34,823 nucleotides of DNA, from NCBI GenBank assembly GCA_016234735.1, contig JACRAN010000223.1, forward strand, positions 1 to 34,823. The letters run 5' to 3'. This DNA comes from Bacteroidota bacterium (GTDB lineage Bacteria; Bacteroidota; Bacteroidia; Chitinophagales; Saprospiraceae). Under the pieces are notes generated by a model, which saw only the letters and a list, made by a program, of their open reading frames with translations, searched no databases and was not told the DNA's origin. A program made the position numbers and the translations under genes. Shown here piece by piece: positions 1-8,393 of the stretch (its first letter is position 1; every line of letters begins with the position of its first letter).

Positions 1-96
1 AGAAAATGGCTTGTTTTGGCTTTTTGGTGCCCTGACCTGCTGTGGGTCGCCACAAACAAGGAATTTGGGCAAGCCAGCACTTGGGTGGCTAAAATG

Positions 97-141
97 AAAA
101 GAGGCCGTACCTGAAGGTTACTTCTGATACAGCCTCTTTTT
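97..141. terminator. Bidirectional intrinsic terminator
   Basis: AAAAGAGGC at 97-105 pairs with GCCTCTTTT at 132-140, followed by another T. The A-run on one side and T-run on the other let it work on both strands. It lies about 110 bases beyond the stop of the minus-strand protease gene and would also stop transcription entering from the left. Confidence 0.55.
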
Positions 142-221
142 CGTGGGAGGAAAACTCATGGCATTGAGGCGTGGGTTGTTTTGAGAAAGTGATTTAGATA
201 TAAAATACCGAAATTCAAGTT

Positions 222-242
222 TCTCACCTCTCACGCTCTCAC
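222..242. repeat. Short GTGAGAG-type heptad repeat
   Basis: Read on the minus strand this is three degenerate copies of GTGAGAG, starting about 10 bases after the protease stop codon. The same unit forms the longer array at 2271-2329, also directly after a minus-strand stop codon. Confidence 0.5.
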
Positions 243-251
243 TTCTATGAA

Positions 252-1925
252 TTACGCCCGGCCCTTGCCCACAGGTTTGCCACCGGCAGCGGCAGCGGCT
301 TTTTCACGGGCGGCTTTTTTGCGTTTGCCTTTTACTTTTTCTGCTTTTTTGGCGGCCTCGAAACCATTGACGACGCCTCCGGTGACGCAGAGGTCGGTGA
401 ACGGAACCATGTTTTCCTCGTCGCCCGGCACTTTCACTCTGGCGTTGGCGCTCATGGTCGTCGAACTCATCAGCACGTCTTTCACCTGCTCGGCGGAGAG
501 GTCGGGGTAGTAGGAGCGAATGGCCGCAGCCACACCTGCTACTACCGGCGAAGCCATGCTCGTACCATCGAAACGGGCATACCCGCCGTCGGGGATGGTG
601 GAGTAAATGGCAACACCCGGTGCAAAAATATCAACATCTTCTTTTCCGTAGTTGGAGAATTCGGCAGCCATGTCTTCGCCGTTTTTCCAACTCAATGCGC
701 CGACTTGAATCCAGTTTTTAGCGTGTTTCGGGCCGAAAAGTCCTCGCTTTTCAAATTCATCGTTCGGGAAATGAATTTCCGAGTCGAGGTTTTTGGATTC
801 ATTGCCTGCCGCATCAACCAAGAGCACATCGTGTTTCATGGCGTATTTTACTGCCTTGTCCACGGCCTCCTTGTCCCAGGAGTAGTACTTCCCAAAGCTC
901 ATGTTGATGACGGAAGCGCCGTTGTCCACTGCATAAATAATGGCGTTGGCCACGTCTTTGTCGCGCTCATCGCCATCGGGCACGCAGCGGACAGCCATGA
1001 TTTTCACGTTGTCGGCGATGCCTTCCATGCCGAGGCCGTTGTTGCGGGAAGCGGCGATGATGCCCGCTACGTGGGTGCCGTGGCTGGCGTCGGGGCCTTT
1101 CACGTCGTTGTTGCCGTAGTGGTGCTCGTAGGAGTTGGCGTAGTTGTCGCCCACCACCGAACGGCCATCAAAGTCAGTTTTGTACTGAAACTCAGCCTGA
1201 CTGCTGAAGTAGTTGATACCGCCCTGAATCTGGTCTTTAATTTCCTTGGAAGTAGCACCTTGGGCCAACATGCCCTTCATAATTTGAGCGGCCCGGTTGA
1301 TGTTGGCATCGTCGGATTCAAACTTTTCGAGGTCGGCGAGCGTGACTTCCGACTTGCCAATAGCCTTTTCCAAAGCTTCCACTGCATCGAGAATGCCCCG
1401 GTACAGTTGGAGGTTGGCAGCGGCTTCCTCTTGTTTTTCAGTGACCGTCTGCTCCATTTCCTTGTACTTGTCGTAGGCTTTTTTGTCCTTTTTGGAGAGC
1501 TTGGCCGGGTCGGCATTTTTGTACAGTTGGGCAAATTTTGCTACAAGGCGGGTAATTTCCAACTGGTCGCCGTGCACGTTTTTTCCATCCTTGCCACCGA
1601 TGAAATTCCATCCGTACACGTCGTCCACGAAGCCGTTTTTATCGTCGTCGATGTTGTTGCCGGCAATCTCGCCGGGGTTGTGCCACATCACGTCTTTCAG
1701 GTCTTCGTGCAGGGGGTCCACACCTCCGTCGATGACGGCCACCACCACCGTTTCCGATTTTTTTCCGGCCAGCAGGTCGCTGTACATCTTGTCGGCACTC
1801 ACCCCCATGAAGCCGTCCTTCATCTTGTCGAGGTGCTGCCAGTTTTCCGGCGGGTTGGAAAGTTGGGCCAGCCCCACAAAAGGCAAAATGAAGGAGAAGG
1901 CCAAAATCAAGGATTTCAATTTCAT
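252..1925 (-). CDS. Secreted S8 (subtilisin-like) serine protease
   Basis: A 557-residue subtilase. I chose the ATG at 1925 because it begins with a clean signal peptide (MKLKSLILAFSFILPFVGLA, then Q); an ATG at 1970 would overlap the -7 promoter element. The catalytic triad is visible: Asp66 in VVVAVIDGGVD, His282 in SHGTHVAGI and Ser456 in DGTSMASPVVAG, with the oxyanion Asn375 in AAGNES. Asp and His are about 215 residues apart, far more than in subtilisin. The extra segment (roughly 105-255) is charged and helical, partly coiled-coil-like. The last 35 residues are Lys/Arg/Ala-rich and there is no recognisable T9SS sorting domain. It probably acts in the periplasm or outside the cell; the substrate is unknown. 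It appears monocistronic. Confidence 0.9.
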   Translation of the reverse strand: MKLKSLILAFSFILPFVGLAQLSNPPENWQHLDKMKDGFMGVSADKMYSDLLAGKKSETVVVAVIDGGVDPLHEDLKDVMWHNPGEIAGNNIDDDKNGFVDDVYGWNFIGGKDGKNVHGDQLEITRLVAKFAQLYKNADPAKLSKKDKKAYDKYKEMEQTVTEKQEEAAANLQLYRGILDAVEALEKAIGKSEVTLADLEKFESDDANINRAAQIMKGMLAQGATSKEIKDQIQGGINYFSSQAEFQYKTDFDGRSVVGDNYANSYEHHYGNNDVKGPDASHGTHVAGIIAASRNNGLGMEGIADNVKIMAVRCVPDGDERDKDVANAIIYAVDNGASVINMSFGKYYSWDKEAVDKAVKYAMKHDVLLVDAAGNESKNLDSEIHFPNDEFEKRGLFGPKHAKNWIQVGALSWKNGEDMAAEFSNYGKEDVDIFAPGVAIYSTIPDGGYARFDGTSMASPVVAGVAAAIRSYYPDLSAEQVKDVLMSSTTMSANARVKVPGDEENMVPFTDLCVTGGVVNGFEAAKKAEKVKGKRKKAAREKAAAAAGGKPVGKGRA

Positions 1926-1958
1926 GTTCTGAAAAAATTTAGGTTTGAAAAAAGTGCG

Positions 1959-1966
1959 CAAAAGTA
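1959..1966 (-). promoter_or_regulatory. -7 promoter element of the S8 protease gene
   Basis: On the minus strand this reads TACTTTTG, a perfect match to the Bacteroidota -7 consensus TAnnTTTG, 33 bases before the chosen start codon at 1925. No convincing -33 TTTG is visible. Confidence 0.5.
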
Positions 1967-2180
1967 ACATTTAAACGCCTGGTTGTTGGTTTTAGTCCTT
2001 TTCATTTGATGTGGTGCAAGGAATCCAACTTCAACGGACGTTGCCAAAAAGACAGGGCGTTTAAAATTATTTGTAAAAAGACGTTTGCAAGGACAAATTG
2101 TTTTCCGGGAGGTGACAAGGTTGCAACCAGGTGCCGATTCCTGTTTGGTAAAAAAGCGAACGGGCGTTTACCGGGCAATA

Positions 2181-2209
2181 AAAAAACGCCCGGCACTGTG
2201 CCAGGCGTT
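2181..2209 (-). terminator. Intrinsic terminator of the T9SS cargo gene
   Basis: On the minus strand ACGCCTGGCAC and GTGCCGGGCGT form a stem (one mismatch) followed by a run of T. It lies about 120 bases beyond the stop codon of the gene at 2327-3130. The rest of 1971-2326 holds this hairpin, the CT-rich array and no supportable gene. Confidence 0.65.
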
Positions 2210-2270
2210 TGTTCATAGTTTTGCAAAAAGAACATGGAGCCGTGAGTGGTTTTGGAACAGCGATTTGAAT

Positions 2271-2329
2271 CTCACCTCTCACCTCTCACCTCTCACCTCT
2301 CACCTCTCACCCCTCTCACCCCTCCCTCA
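2271..2329. repeat. CTCACCT heptad tandem array
   Basis: Five exact tandem copies of the 7-mer CTCACCT start at 2271 and are followed by degenerate copies up to 2329. The array ends at the TGA stop codon (2327-2329, minus strand) of the T9SS cargo gene, so it begins immediately after that gene's coding sequence. The same unit recurs at 222-242. Confidence 0.85.
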
Positions 2330-3130
2330 GTGTTGGATGGTCATTTTTTGGGTCACGAATCCCTGCCCGTTTTGAAGGTGCAGGAGGTACAGGCCGTTCG
2401 GCAGGTGGCTGCCGTCGAAATCCACCACGTTTTTCCCTGTTGAAACTTCTACCGAACGCAGTTCGACCACCTGGCCGAGCATGTCCACCACCCGCAGGTC
2501 GAATTTCCCGTTCAATTTCGAGTCTATTTCAACCTGCACCGGCCCGTCGGTCGGGTTCGGCTGGGTGCGGATGCCCACCTGGCTTTCCAGCGTTTTCACG
2601 GAAGTGGCGGCGCAGGGGTCGCTGGCATTCGCATTCAGGTAGATGGTGTACTTGCCCGGTGCCAGCGCTGCATTCGGAAACTCCAGTGGCAGCGGCAGCG
2701 AAGAGCCGTTGATAAAAGCTGAACCTTTGATGATGATGTCATAAGCTCCGGGAGTGTTGCCCGCAGTCGGTGTACCGTAGATGAAGGCGCAGTTGATCGT
2801 GTTTTTCAGGTAGTGGCAGTTGGCAGGCACACAGCCGTAGGACAGGCCGGTGGGCAGCCCCTGCACCTCTGAAATGATGATGGAATCGAGCGGAAAGCTG
2901 AACGTTCCGACCGTCAAGGTGTCGTTGATGACCACCGTCAAATCGAACTGGAAATACTCCCCGATGACGGCACATTCGGTGATGCCCCCGGTCGGGTTCA
3001 GGTCAGCATCGTAAGGTTTGGGGTAAACCCCGGCAGTGGAATCGGCGTACGTCAAGTCAGGTGTACAGGTCTGGGCGCTCAAGAATGTGGTGGGCAGTGC
3101 GAAAAGCAAGGCGAGTAGTAATCTTGTCAT
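2327..3130 (-). CDS. T9SS-exported protein with C-terminal sorting domain
   Basis: A 267-residue protein. The ATG at 3130 is chosen because it opens with a signal peptide (MTRLLLALLFALPTTFLSAQ); an upstream ATG at 3259 would add 43 residues without export character. The middle part is Cys- and Pro-containing and of unknown function. The last 75-80 residues fit a type A T9SS sorting domain: QPNPTDGPVQVEI, then VVDMLGQVVE, then LPNGLYLLHL and a basic end. The protein is therefore expected to cross the outer membrane through the type IX system and be released or anchored. It is divergent from the TonB receptor gene. The heptad array begins directly after its stop codon. Confidence 0.8.
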   Translation of the reverse strand: MTRLLLALLFALPTTFLSAQTCTPDLTYADSTAGVYPKPYDADLNPTGGITECAVIGEYFQFDLTVVINDTLTVGTFSFPLDSIIISEVQGLPTGLSYGCVPANCHYLKNTINCAFIYGTPTAGNTPGAYDIIIKGSAFINGSSLPLPLEFPNAALAPGKYTIYLNANASDPCAATSVKTLESQVGIRTQPNPTDGPVQVEIDSKLNGKFDLRVVDMLGQVVELRSVEVSTGKNVVDFDGSHLPNGLYLLHLQNGQGFVTQKMTIQH

Positions 3131-3585
3131 AGAAATATTGTTTTTGGTTGAAAAAAAGGAGCAAGTTAACCTGATGATTCGGTGGAGCCGGGCCTTGCCG
3201 TTACCCGTTTCCGAAAGCAAAACTCGAAAACTCTGCTGAAATCCCGGCCATTTTAACAAAGTTTAATTGCAACCTCCCCAACTGTCTGATAAATTTTAGC
3301 CGACAAATGCTAATTTTGCACGCTCATCACACTTGACGTTCCGCCGTTTGTGGAATGGCCTTTTTCGCCCACTCTTTTGCGGTGGCCGCCCGTTTTGCAG
3401 GGCAGCCTGCCGTTTTCAAAAATATTTCTAAGGAAAAATAATTGCCGGATTGCTTAATCTTGCTTGCAGAATTTTTTCCCGGACTTGTTTTTCAATCGGT
3501 CTAGGCAGCGAACACATTTCGTCACCTCAACTTTTGCTTTTGGCTCCCGATGACCGCTAATAAATTTGATTAAACCACAACATTT
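3131..3585. other. Divergent intergenic region, no gene seen
   Basis: A 455-base region between the T9SS cargo gene (minus) and the TonB receptor (plus). I see promoter-like TAnnTTTG matches at 3311-3318 and 3561-3568, but no supportable gene and no riboswitch I can recognise. If the element at 3311 is used, the receptor transcript would have a leader of about 265 bases. Confidence 0.5.
3538..3568 (+). promoter_or_regulatory. Putative promoter of the TonB receptor gene
   Basis: TAAATTTG at 3561-3568 matches TAnnTTTG, and TTTTG at 3538-3542 lies 18 bases upstream, close to Bacteroidota -33/-7 spacing. Transcription would start about a dozen bases before the ATG at 3586. A further match at 3311-3318 is an alternative. 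Confidence 0.4.
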
Positions 3586-5952
3586 ATGAACAAAATTGCC
3601 GCTACCCTCTCGGTGCTGCTGCTGTTGGCAGCCACCATTTTACAGGCACAAAAAGCAACACTGACCGGCACACTCACCGAACAAGAAACGGGCGACCCAC
3701 TCCTCTCCGCCACCATTCAGGCGGGCACCACCGGCACCATCACCGACCTTGACGGGCACTACGAACTCAGCCTCGACCCCGGCGATTACGAAGTGGTTTT
3801 CAGCTTCGTCGGCTTCGAGCCGAAGCGGGAAAAAATCTCGCTCAAAGCCAACGAGACCCGCCAACTCAGCCTCAGTTTGTCCGAAAGTCCCAACATCCTC
3901 TCCACTGCCACCGTCACCAGCGGCAAGCACGAGCGGGCGCTGGGCGAGGTGACGGTTTCGCTCGACGTACTCAAGCCGAGCCTCCTCCAAAACACCAACC
4001 AGACCAGCCTCAGCGGACTGCTCGACAAGGTGCCCGGCGTGAACCTCATCGGCGACCAGGCCAACATCCGGGGCGGCTCCGGCTTCTCCTACGGGGCAGG
4101 CAGCCGGGTGCTGTTGCTCGTCGATGACATCCCGATTTTGCAGGCCGATGCGGGCTACCCGCAGTGGGAGGACGTGCCGCTGGAAAACATCGAGCAGGTG
4201 GAAGTGGTGAAGGGGGCAGCCTCGGCACTCTACGGTTCCTCGGCGCTGAACGGCATCGTCAACGTGCGCACGGCCTACCCCAAATCGAAGCCGGAGACGA
4301 AATTTGCGCCGTTCCTCACCTCGTACATGGCCCCGAAAAACAAGGCTACCAAATGGTGGGACACGCCACGCTACGCTGCGGGCGGCAGCATTTCCCACAA
4401 ACAAAAATTCGGCAACCTCGACGTGGTGCTCGGCGGGAATTACTTCCGCAACGAGAGCATCAACGACAGTACCTGGTCACGCCGGGGACGCTGGAACGTG
4501 GGTGCCCGCTACCGCATCACCGACCGCCTGTCGGTGGGCCTGAGCAGTAATTTCAACAAGAGCAAGGGCAGCTCGTTTTTCTTCTGGGGCGGTGTGGACA
4601 GCCTGATTTTACGGCCCGGCGCTGCCGTTTCGGAGTCGTCGAGCCTGCGCTTCAACATCGACCCCTACCTGACTTACTTCGATCCTGCCAACAACCGCCA
4701 CAAACTGATGGGGCGTTTTTTCAGCGTAAAAAACGATTCGGAAACTTCGGAATCGGACCAGTCGAACCAGTCGGATGTGACCTACGGCGAGTACCAGTTT
4801 CAACGGAAAATGGAAAACATCGAACTGATACTAACTGCCGGTGGGGTGTACATCGGCACGGCAGTGAGGGCACCGCTGTACGGCGACACGACGTTCACCA
4901 GCCGCAACCTGGCAGGCTACCTTCAGATGGACAAAAAAATGTTTGACCGCCTCAACCTCTCCGCCGGCTTCCGCTACGAGCACAACAACATCATCACCCC
5001 GGAAATCATCGAGTACAAACAGGGCAGCACGGTTGTGCGGCGTGACACCGTGCCCGGTGGCGAAATCAAGGAATCGAAGCCGGTGTTCCGGTTCGGGGCG
5101 AGCTACGAGGTGAGGCATTCAACGTTTCTGCGGGCTTCCTGGGGGCAGGGCTACCGTTTCCCGTCCATTGCAGAAAAATTCATTTACACGTTGTTTGGTG
5201 GTACGCCCATCATCCCCAACGTGGATTTGACCTCCGAAACGGGCTGGTCGGCAGAGATCGGCCTCCGGCAAGGCTTCAAAGTCGGCGGCTTCAACGCCTT
5301 TTTTGACGTGGCTTCGTTCGTGTCCGAGTACCAAAACATGATGGAATTCAACATCGTGCTGGCCGGTTTTCCGCCACCGTTCCAGTCGCAGAACGTCGGC
5401 GACACCCGCATTCGGGGCATCGAAACGAGTGTGACCGGCAAGGGCGAACTGTTCGGTTTGGAGACGACGCTGCTGGCGGGCTACACCTACATCGACCCGA
5501 AATTCAAGGAGTTTGCTTCACCGGATTCGCTGAAATATGGCTCGGAAGCCTTCAAAAAAACGGATGCGTACCGCAATGCCATCAACTCCTCCATCTGCTC
5601 CAGCGGAAACTCCTGTGAAAATGTGCTGAAATACCGCTACCGCCACACGGCCAAGTTTGACGTGGAATCGAAGGCAGGCAAGTTTTCGTTCGGCGTGGCT
5701 GGAATTTACAACAGCTTCATGGAAAATATCGACGAGGTGTTCGAGGCGCTGGTGGTGCCGGGACTGCGCCAGTACCGTCGGGAGAACAAGCACGGCGACC
5801 TGATTTTGAGCGCCCGCACCTCATTTTCCCCGAACGGGCACCTGAAAATCTCATTGATCAGCAACAACCTCACGAACCGGGAGTACACCGCCCGCCCCGG
5901 CAAGGTGGAGCCGACGAGGAGCGTGACGCTGCGGGTGGATTATGATTTCTGA
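3586..5952 (+). CDS. TonB-dependent outer-membrane receptor
   Basis: A 788-residue receptor. In order: signal peptide (1-22, ending LQAQ), a CarboxypepD_reg-like beta-sandwich (about 24-105, with DPLLSATIQAG and FSFVGFEPK), a plug domain (about 115-230, with LDKVPGVNLIG, RGGSGFSYGAG, VEVVKGAASALYG), then a beta-barrel ending in an aromatic residue (VDYDF), as outer-membrane proteins do. It imports a ligand using TonB/ExbB energy. No SusD partner follows, so it is not an obvious polysaccharide-utilisation pair, and the ligand cannot be told from sequence. It looks monocistronic, with a long inverted repeat 10 bases after the stop. Confidence 0.9.
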   Translation: MNKIAATLSVLLLLAATILQAQKATLTGTLTEQETGDPLLSATIQAGTTGTITDLDGHYELSLDPGDYEVVFSFVGFEPKREKISLKANETRQLSLSLSESPNILSTATVTSGKHERALGEVTVSLDVLKPSLLQNTNQTSLSGLLDKVPGVNLIGDQANIRGGSGFSYGAGSRVLLLVDDIPILQADAGYPQWEDVPLENIEQVEVVKGAASALYGSSALNGIVNVRTAYPKSKPETKFAPFLTSYMAPKNKATKWWDTPRYAAGGSISHKQKFGNLDVVLGGNYFRNESINDSTWSRRGRWNVGARYRITDRLSVGLSSNFNKSKGSSFFFWGGVDSLILRPGAAVSESSSLRFNIDPYLTYFDPANNRHKLMGRFFSVKNDSETSESDQSNQSDVTYGEYQFQRKMENIELILTAGGVYIGTAVRAPLYGDTTFTSRNLAGYLQMDKKMFDRLNLSAGFRYEHNNIITPEIIEYKQGSTVVRRDTVPGGEIKESKPVFRFGASYEVRHSTFLRASWGQGYRFPSIAEKFIYTLFGGTPIIPNVDLTSETGWSAEIGLRQGFKVGGFNAFFDVASFVSEYQNMMEFNIVLAGFPPPFQSQNVGDTRIRGIETSVTGKGELFGLETTLLAGYTYIDPKFKEFASPDSLKYGSEAFKKTDAYRNAINSSICSSGNSCENVLKYRYRHTAKFDVESKAGKFSFGVAGIYNSFMENIDEVFEALVVPGLRQYRRENKHGDLILSARTSFSPNGHLKISLISNNLTNREYTARPGKVEPTRSVTLRVDYDF

Positions 5953-5962
5953 GGTGGAGGGT

Positions 5963-6021
5963 GCCACGAATTGCAAGAATTTTTACTAAAAACCTTCGTA
6001 AAAATTCGGTCAATTCGTGGC
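5963..6021. repeat. Long imperfect inverted repeat after the TonB receptor
   Basis: GCCACGAATTG (5963-5973) pairs with CAATTCGTGGC (6011-6021), and inside it GAATTTTTAC (5977-5986) pairs with GTAAAAATTC (5998-6007), leaving a 3x3 internal loop and an 11-base apical loop. It lacks a proper T-run directly after the stem, so it is not a typical intrinsic terminator. It belongs in style to the palindromic elements found elsewhere in this window. Confidence 0.8.
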
Positions 6022-6063
6022 TTCAAAAAACAGTTTGACCACCCACCTCGCCGTTTTTTTTCC

Positions 6064-6071
6064 TACTTTTG
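6064..6071 (+). promoter_or_regulatory. -7 promoter element of hutU
   Basis: TACTTTTG matches TAnnTTTG perfectly, 33 bases before the hutU ATG. No well-spaced -33 element is visible. Confidence 0.5.
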
Positions 6072-6104
6072 GCACCTCAAATTTCAAAGTAGCGCTGCCA
6101 AACA

Positions 6105-8129
6105 ATGAGTAACCTATCGGACTTCCAGCAATCCATCCTCCAGGGAATCCCCGACGAACTTCCCAATCCCCAACCTTACGACCCTGTCATTTCCCATGCC
6201 CCCAAGCGGGTCATCGAGGGAGTGCTTTCGGCGGAGGAAAAAAAACTCGCCGTGCGCAATGCCCTGCGCTACTTCCCGGCAAAGCACCATGTGACCCTCG
6301 CCCCGGAGTTTTTTGAAGAACTGGAAACCTACGGACGTATCTACATGTACCGCTTCCGGCCCGGTTTCGAAATGTGCGCCCGGCCCATCGGCGAGTACCC
6401 GGCCAAGTGCCAGCAGGCAGCGGCCATCATGCTGATGATTCAAAACAACCTCGACCCGACCGTTGCGAAGCACCCCCATGAACTCATCACCTACGGCGGC
6501 AACGGGTCGGTATTCCAGAACTGGGCGCAGTACCTCCTCACCATGCAGTACCTGGCACAAATGACTGACAGCCAGACGCTTGTGATGTATTCCGGCCATC
6601 CAATGGGCGTTTTTCCCTCACACAAGGATGCGCCGAGAATGGTCGTGACGAACGGCATGATGGTGCCCAACTACTCGAAAAAAGAAGACTGGAACAAGTA
6701 CAACGCCCTCGGCGTCACCCAGTACGGCCAGATGACTGCCGGGTCGTTCATGTACATCGGGCCGCAGGGCATCGTGCACGGTACCACCATCACGCTGCTC
6801 AACGCCGGGCGGCTGCTCAAACTTTGCACCGACGATTTGCGGGGCAAAGTGTTCGTAACCAGTGGGTTAGGTGGCATGTCGGGCGCACAGGCGAAGGCAG
6901 CGGTCATCACCGGCGCAGTGGGCGTGGTGGCGGAAGTGGACCCGAAAACCACGGAGCAACGCATCGTGGACGGCTACATCCTTCGGGAAAACGTGTTCAC
7001 CAACCTCGACGACCTCCTCGCCCGCCTCGAAGATTGCCGCCGGAACAAAACCGCCACCGCCCTCATTTACGCAGGCAACATCGTGGATTTGTGGGAAAAA
7101 TTCGTGGCGGAGAACGTGCAGGTGGAACTTGGCAGCGACCAGACCTCCCTCCACAACATCGACGACCTCGGCTACTGTCCCGCCGGGTTCAGTTTTGAGG
7201 AAGCCAAACAGATGCTGGCCACCGACAAGCTGAGATTCATGCTGGAGGTGAGGAAAACGCTCATCCGACATGCCACCGCCGTGAACATGATGGCCGAGCG
7301 GGGCATGTACTTTTGGGACTACGGCAATGCGTTCCTGCTGGAGGCCGGCAAGGCCGGGGCGGAGGTTTGGAAGGATAAAAAAATGGGCACTTACAAGTAT
7401 CCCAGCTACGTCGAGGACATCATGGGGCCGATGTGTTTCGACTACGGTTTCGGGCCGTTCCGGTGGGTGTGCACCTCCGGTGCAAAGGCCGATTTGGACA
7501 AAACCGACAACATCGCCGCCAACGTTTTGCAAAAAATCAAAGCCGTTGCGCCCGCCGAAATCCAGGGCCAACTCAGCGACAATATCCTCTGGATAGAAAA
7601 CGCCGACCGTGACATCCCCATCGTCGGCTCCAAATCCCGCATCCTCTACGCCGATGCCGAGGGCCGCATCAAAATCGCCAAAGCTTTCAACGATGCCATC
7701 GCCAGCGGCGAACTGGCCGGCCCGGTGGTGCTGGGCCGCGACCACCATGACGTGAGCGGCACCGACTCACCCTTCCGGGAAACCTCGAACATCTACGACG
7801 GCAGCCGTTTCACCGCCGACATGGCCGTGCAAAACGTCATCGGCGACAGCTTCCGGGGGGCTACCTGGGTCAGCCTGCACAACGGCGGCGGAGTAGGGTG
7901 GGGCGAGGTCATCAACGGTGGTTTCGGCATGTTGCTCGACGGCTCGACGGATGCCGCCCGCCGACTGGAATCCATGCTGTTTTGGGACGTGAACAACGGC
8001 ATTGCCCGCCGCAGTTGGGCGAGGAACGACGAGGCCATGTTTGCCATCAAACGGGAAATGGAGCGTACGCCGGGGCTGGTGGTCACGCTGCCGAATTTGG
8101 TGGAGGATGCAGTGTTGGAAGGGTTGTAA
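6105..8129 (+). CDS. hutU: Urocanate hydratase
   Basis: A 674-residue urocanase, which uses NAD+ to convert urocanate to imidazolonepropionate, the second step of histidine degradation, in the cytoplasm. Recognisable blocks are YGGNGSVFQNWAQ, MYSGHPMGVFPS, YGQMTAGSFMYIGPQGIVHG, SGLGGMSGAQAKAAV and DRDIPIVGSKSRILYAD. The length is longer than the about 555-residue proteobacterial enzyme and resembles the longer form seen in Bacteroidota and animals. No hutH, hutI or hutG lies beside it here, so the rest of the pathway must be elsewhere. It has its own promoter and a strong terminator. Confidence 0.95.
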   Translation: MSNLSDFQQSILQGIPDELPNPQPYDPVISHAPKRVIEGVLSAEEKKLAVRNALRYFPAKHHVTLAPEFFEELETYGRIYMYRFRPGFEMCARPIGEYPAKCQQAAAIMLMIQNNLDPTVAKHPHELITYGGNGSVFQNWAQYLLTMQYLAQMTDSQTLVMYSGHPMGVFPSHKDAPRMVVTNGMMVPNYSKKEDWNKYNALGVTQYGQMTAGSFMYIGPQGIVHGTTITLLNAGRLLKLCTDDLRGKVFVTSGLGGMSGAQAKAAVITGAVGVVAEVDPKTTEQRIVDGYILRENVFTNLDDLLARLEDCRRNKTATALIYAGNIVDLWEKFVAENVQVELGSDQTSLHNIDDLGYCPAGFSFEEAKQMLATDKLRFMLEVRKTLIRHATAVNMMAERGMYFWDYGNAFLLEAGKAGAEVWKDKKMGTYKYPSYVEDIMGPMCFDYGFGPFRWVCTSGAKADLDKTDNIAANVLQKIKAVAPAEIQGQLSDNILWIENADRDIPIVGSKSRILYADAEGRIKIAKAFNDAIASGELAGPVVLGRDHHDVSGTDSPFRETSNIYDGSRFTADMAVQNVIGDSFRGATWVSLHNGGGVGWGEVINGGFGMLLDGSTDAARRLESMLFWDVNNGIARRSWARNDEAMFAIKREMERTPGLVVTLPNLVEDAVLEGL

Positions 8130-8146
8130 GTGGTTGATTTTCAATA

Positions 8147-8185
8147 AAATAAAAGAAGCCGCTGGTCAGGCGGCTTCTTTTATTT
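8147..8185. terminator. Bidirectional terminator shared by hutU and the convergent pair
   Basis: A perfect 16-bp stem: AAATAAAAGAAGCCGC (8147-8162) and its complement at 8170-8185, with T-rich flanks on both strands. It ends hutU on the plus strand and the small gene pair on the minus strand. The last codons of the 75-residue gene lie inside the stem and its stop codon is in the loop. Confidence 0.8.
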
Positions 8186-8393
8186 CAATTTGCACATTGA
8201 ATTCTGCCAGCACGGCACTCAACTCGTCGAGATATTTTTTTTTCAGGTGCAAGTACTGCTTGACTAAAAACTCAGAACCTGTCTCCCGGCTTAACTCGAT
8301 GCTTTCATTAGCGCCATCAATCAAGTCCAGCAGCCTGTTAACCCGCTTTTTTCGTTCGGATTTTGAGATCGTATTTTTAGTGATGGCACTCAT
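8166..8393 (-). CDS. Small helical protein partnered with a nucleotidyltransferase
   Basis: A 75-residue, mostly helical, charged protein (Lys/Arg-rich N-terminus, then leucine- and glutamate-rich helices). I do not recognise a family. Its ATG overlaps the stop codon of the nucleotidyltransferase-like gene upstream by four bases (ATGA at 8390-8393), which indicates translational coupling. In that position a toxin-antitoxin or regulatory partnership is possible but unproven. Confidence 0.65.
   Translation of the reverse strand: MSAITKNTISKSERKKRVNRLLDLIDGANESIELSRETGSEFLVKQYLHLKKKYLDELSAVLAEFNVQIEIKEAA

Larger units (their letters stand above)
1..251. other. Left-edge intergenic stretch
   Basis: No gene can be supported here. 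Two forward frames stay open from the left edge to stops near 97 and 114, so a gene end could lie here, but neither fragment has a recognisable motif. The stretch holds a terminator-like hairpin at 97-141 and a short CT-rich heptad repeat at 222-242, just downstream of the protease stop codon. Confidence 0.5.

Noticed and set aside
1-114. 3' end of a gene entering from the left
   Set aside because: Two forward frames are open, but neither translation has a recognisable motif and the terminator overlaps one of them.
2271-2329. CRISPR array
   Set aside because: The units are contiguous 7-mers without spacers, and no cas gene is near. The same applies to the arrays at 24924 and 28754.
3131-3585. 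Riboswitch before the TonB receptor
   Set aside because: I looked for a cobalamin-type or similar conserved core and saw none; the leader could not be assigned.
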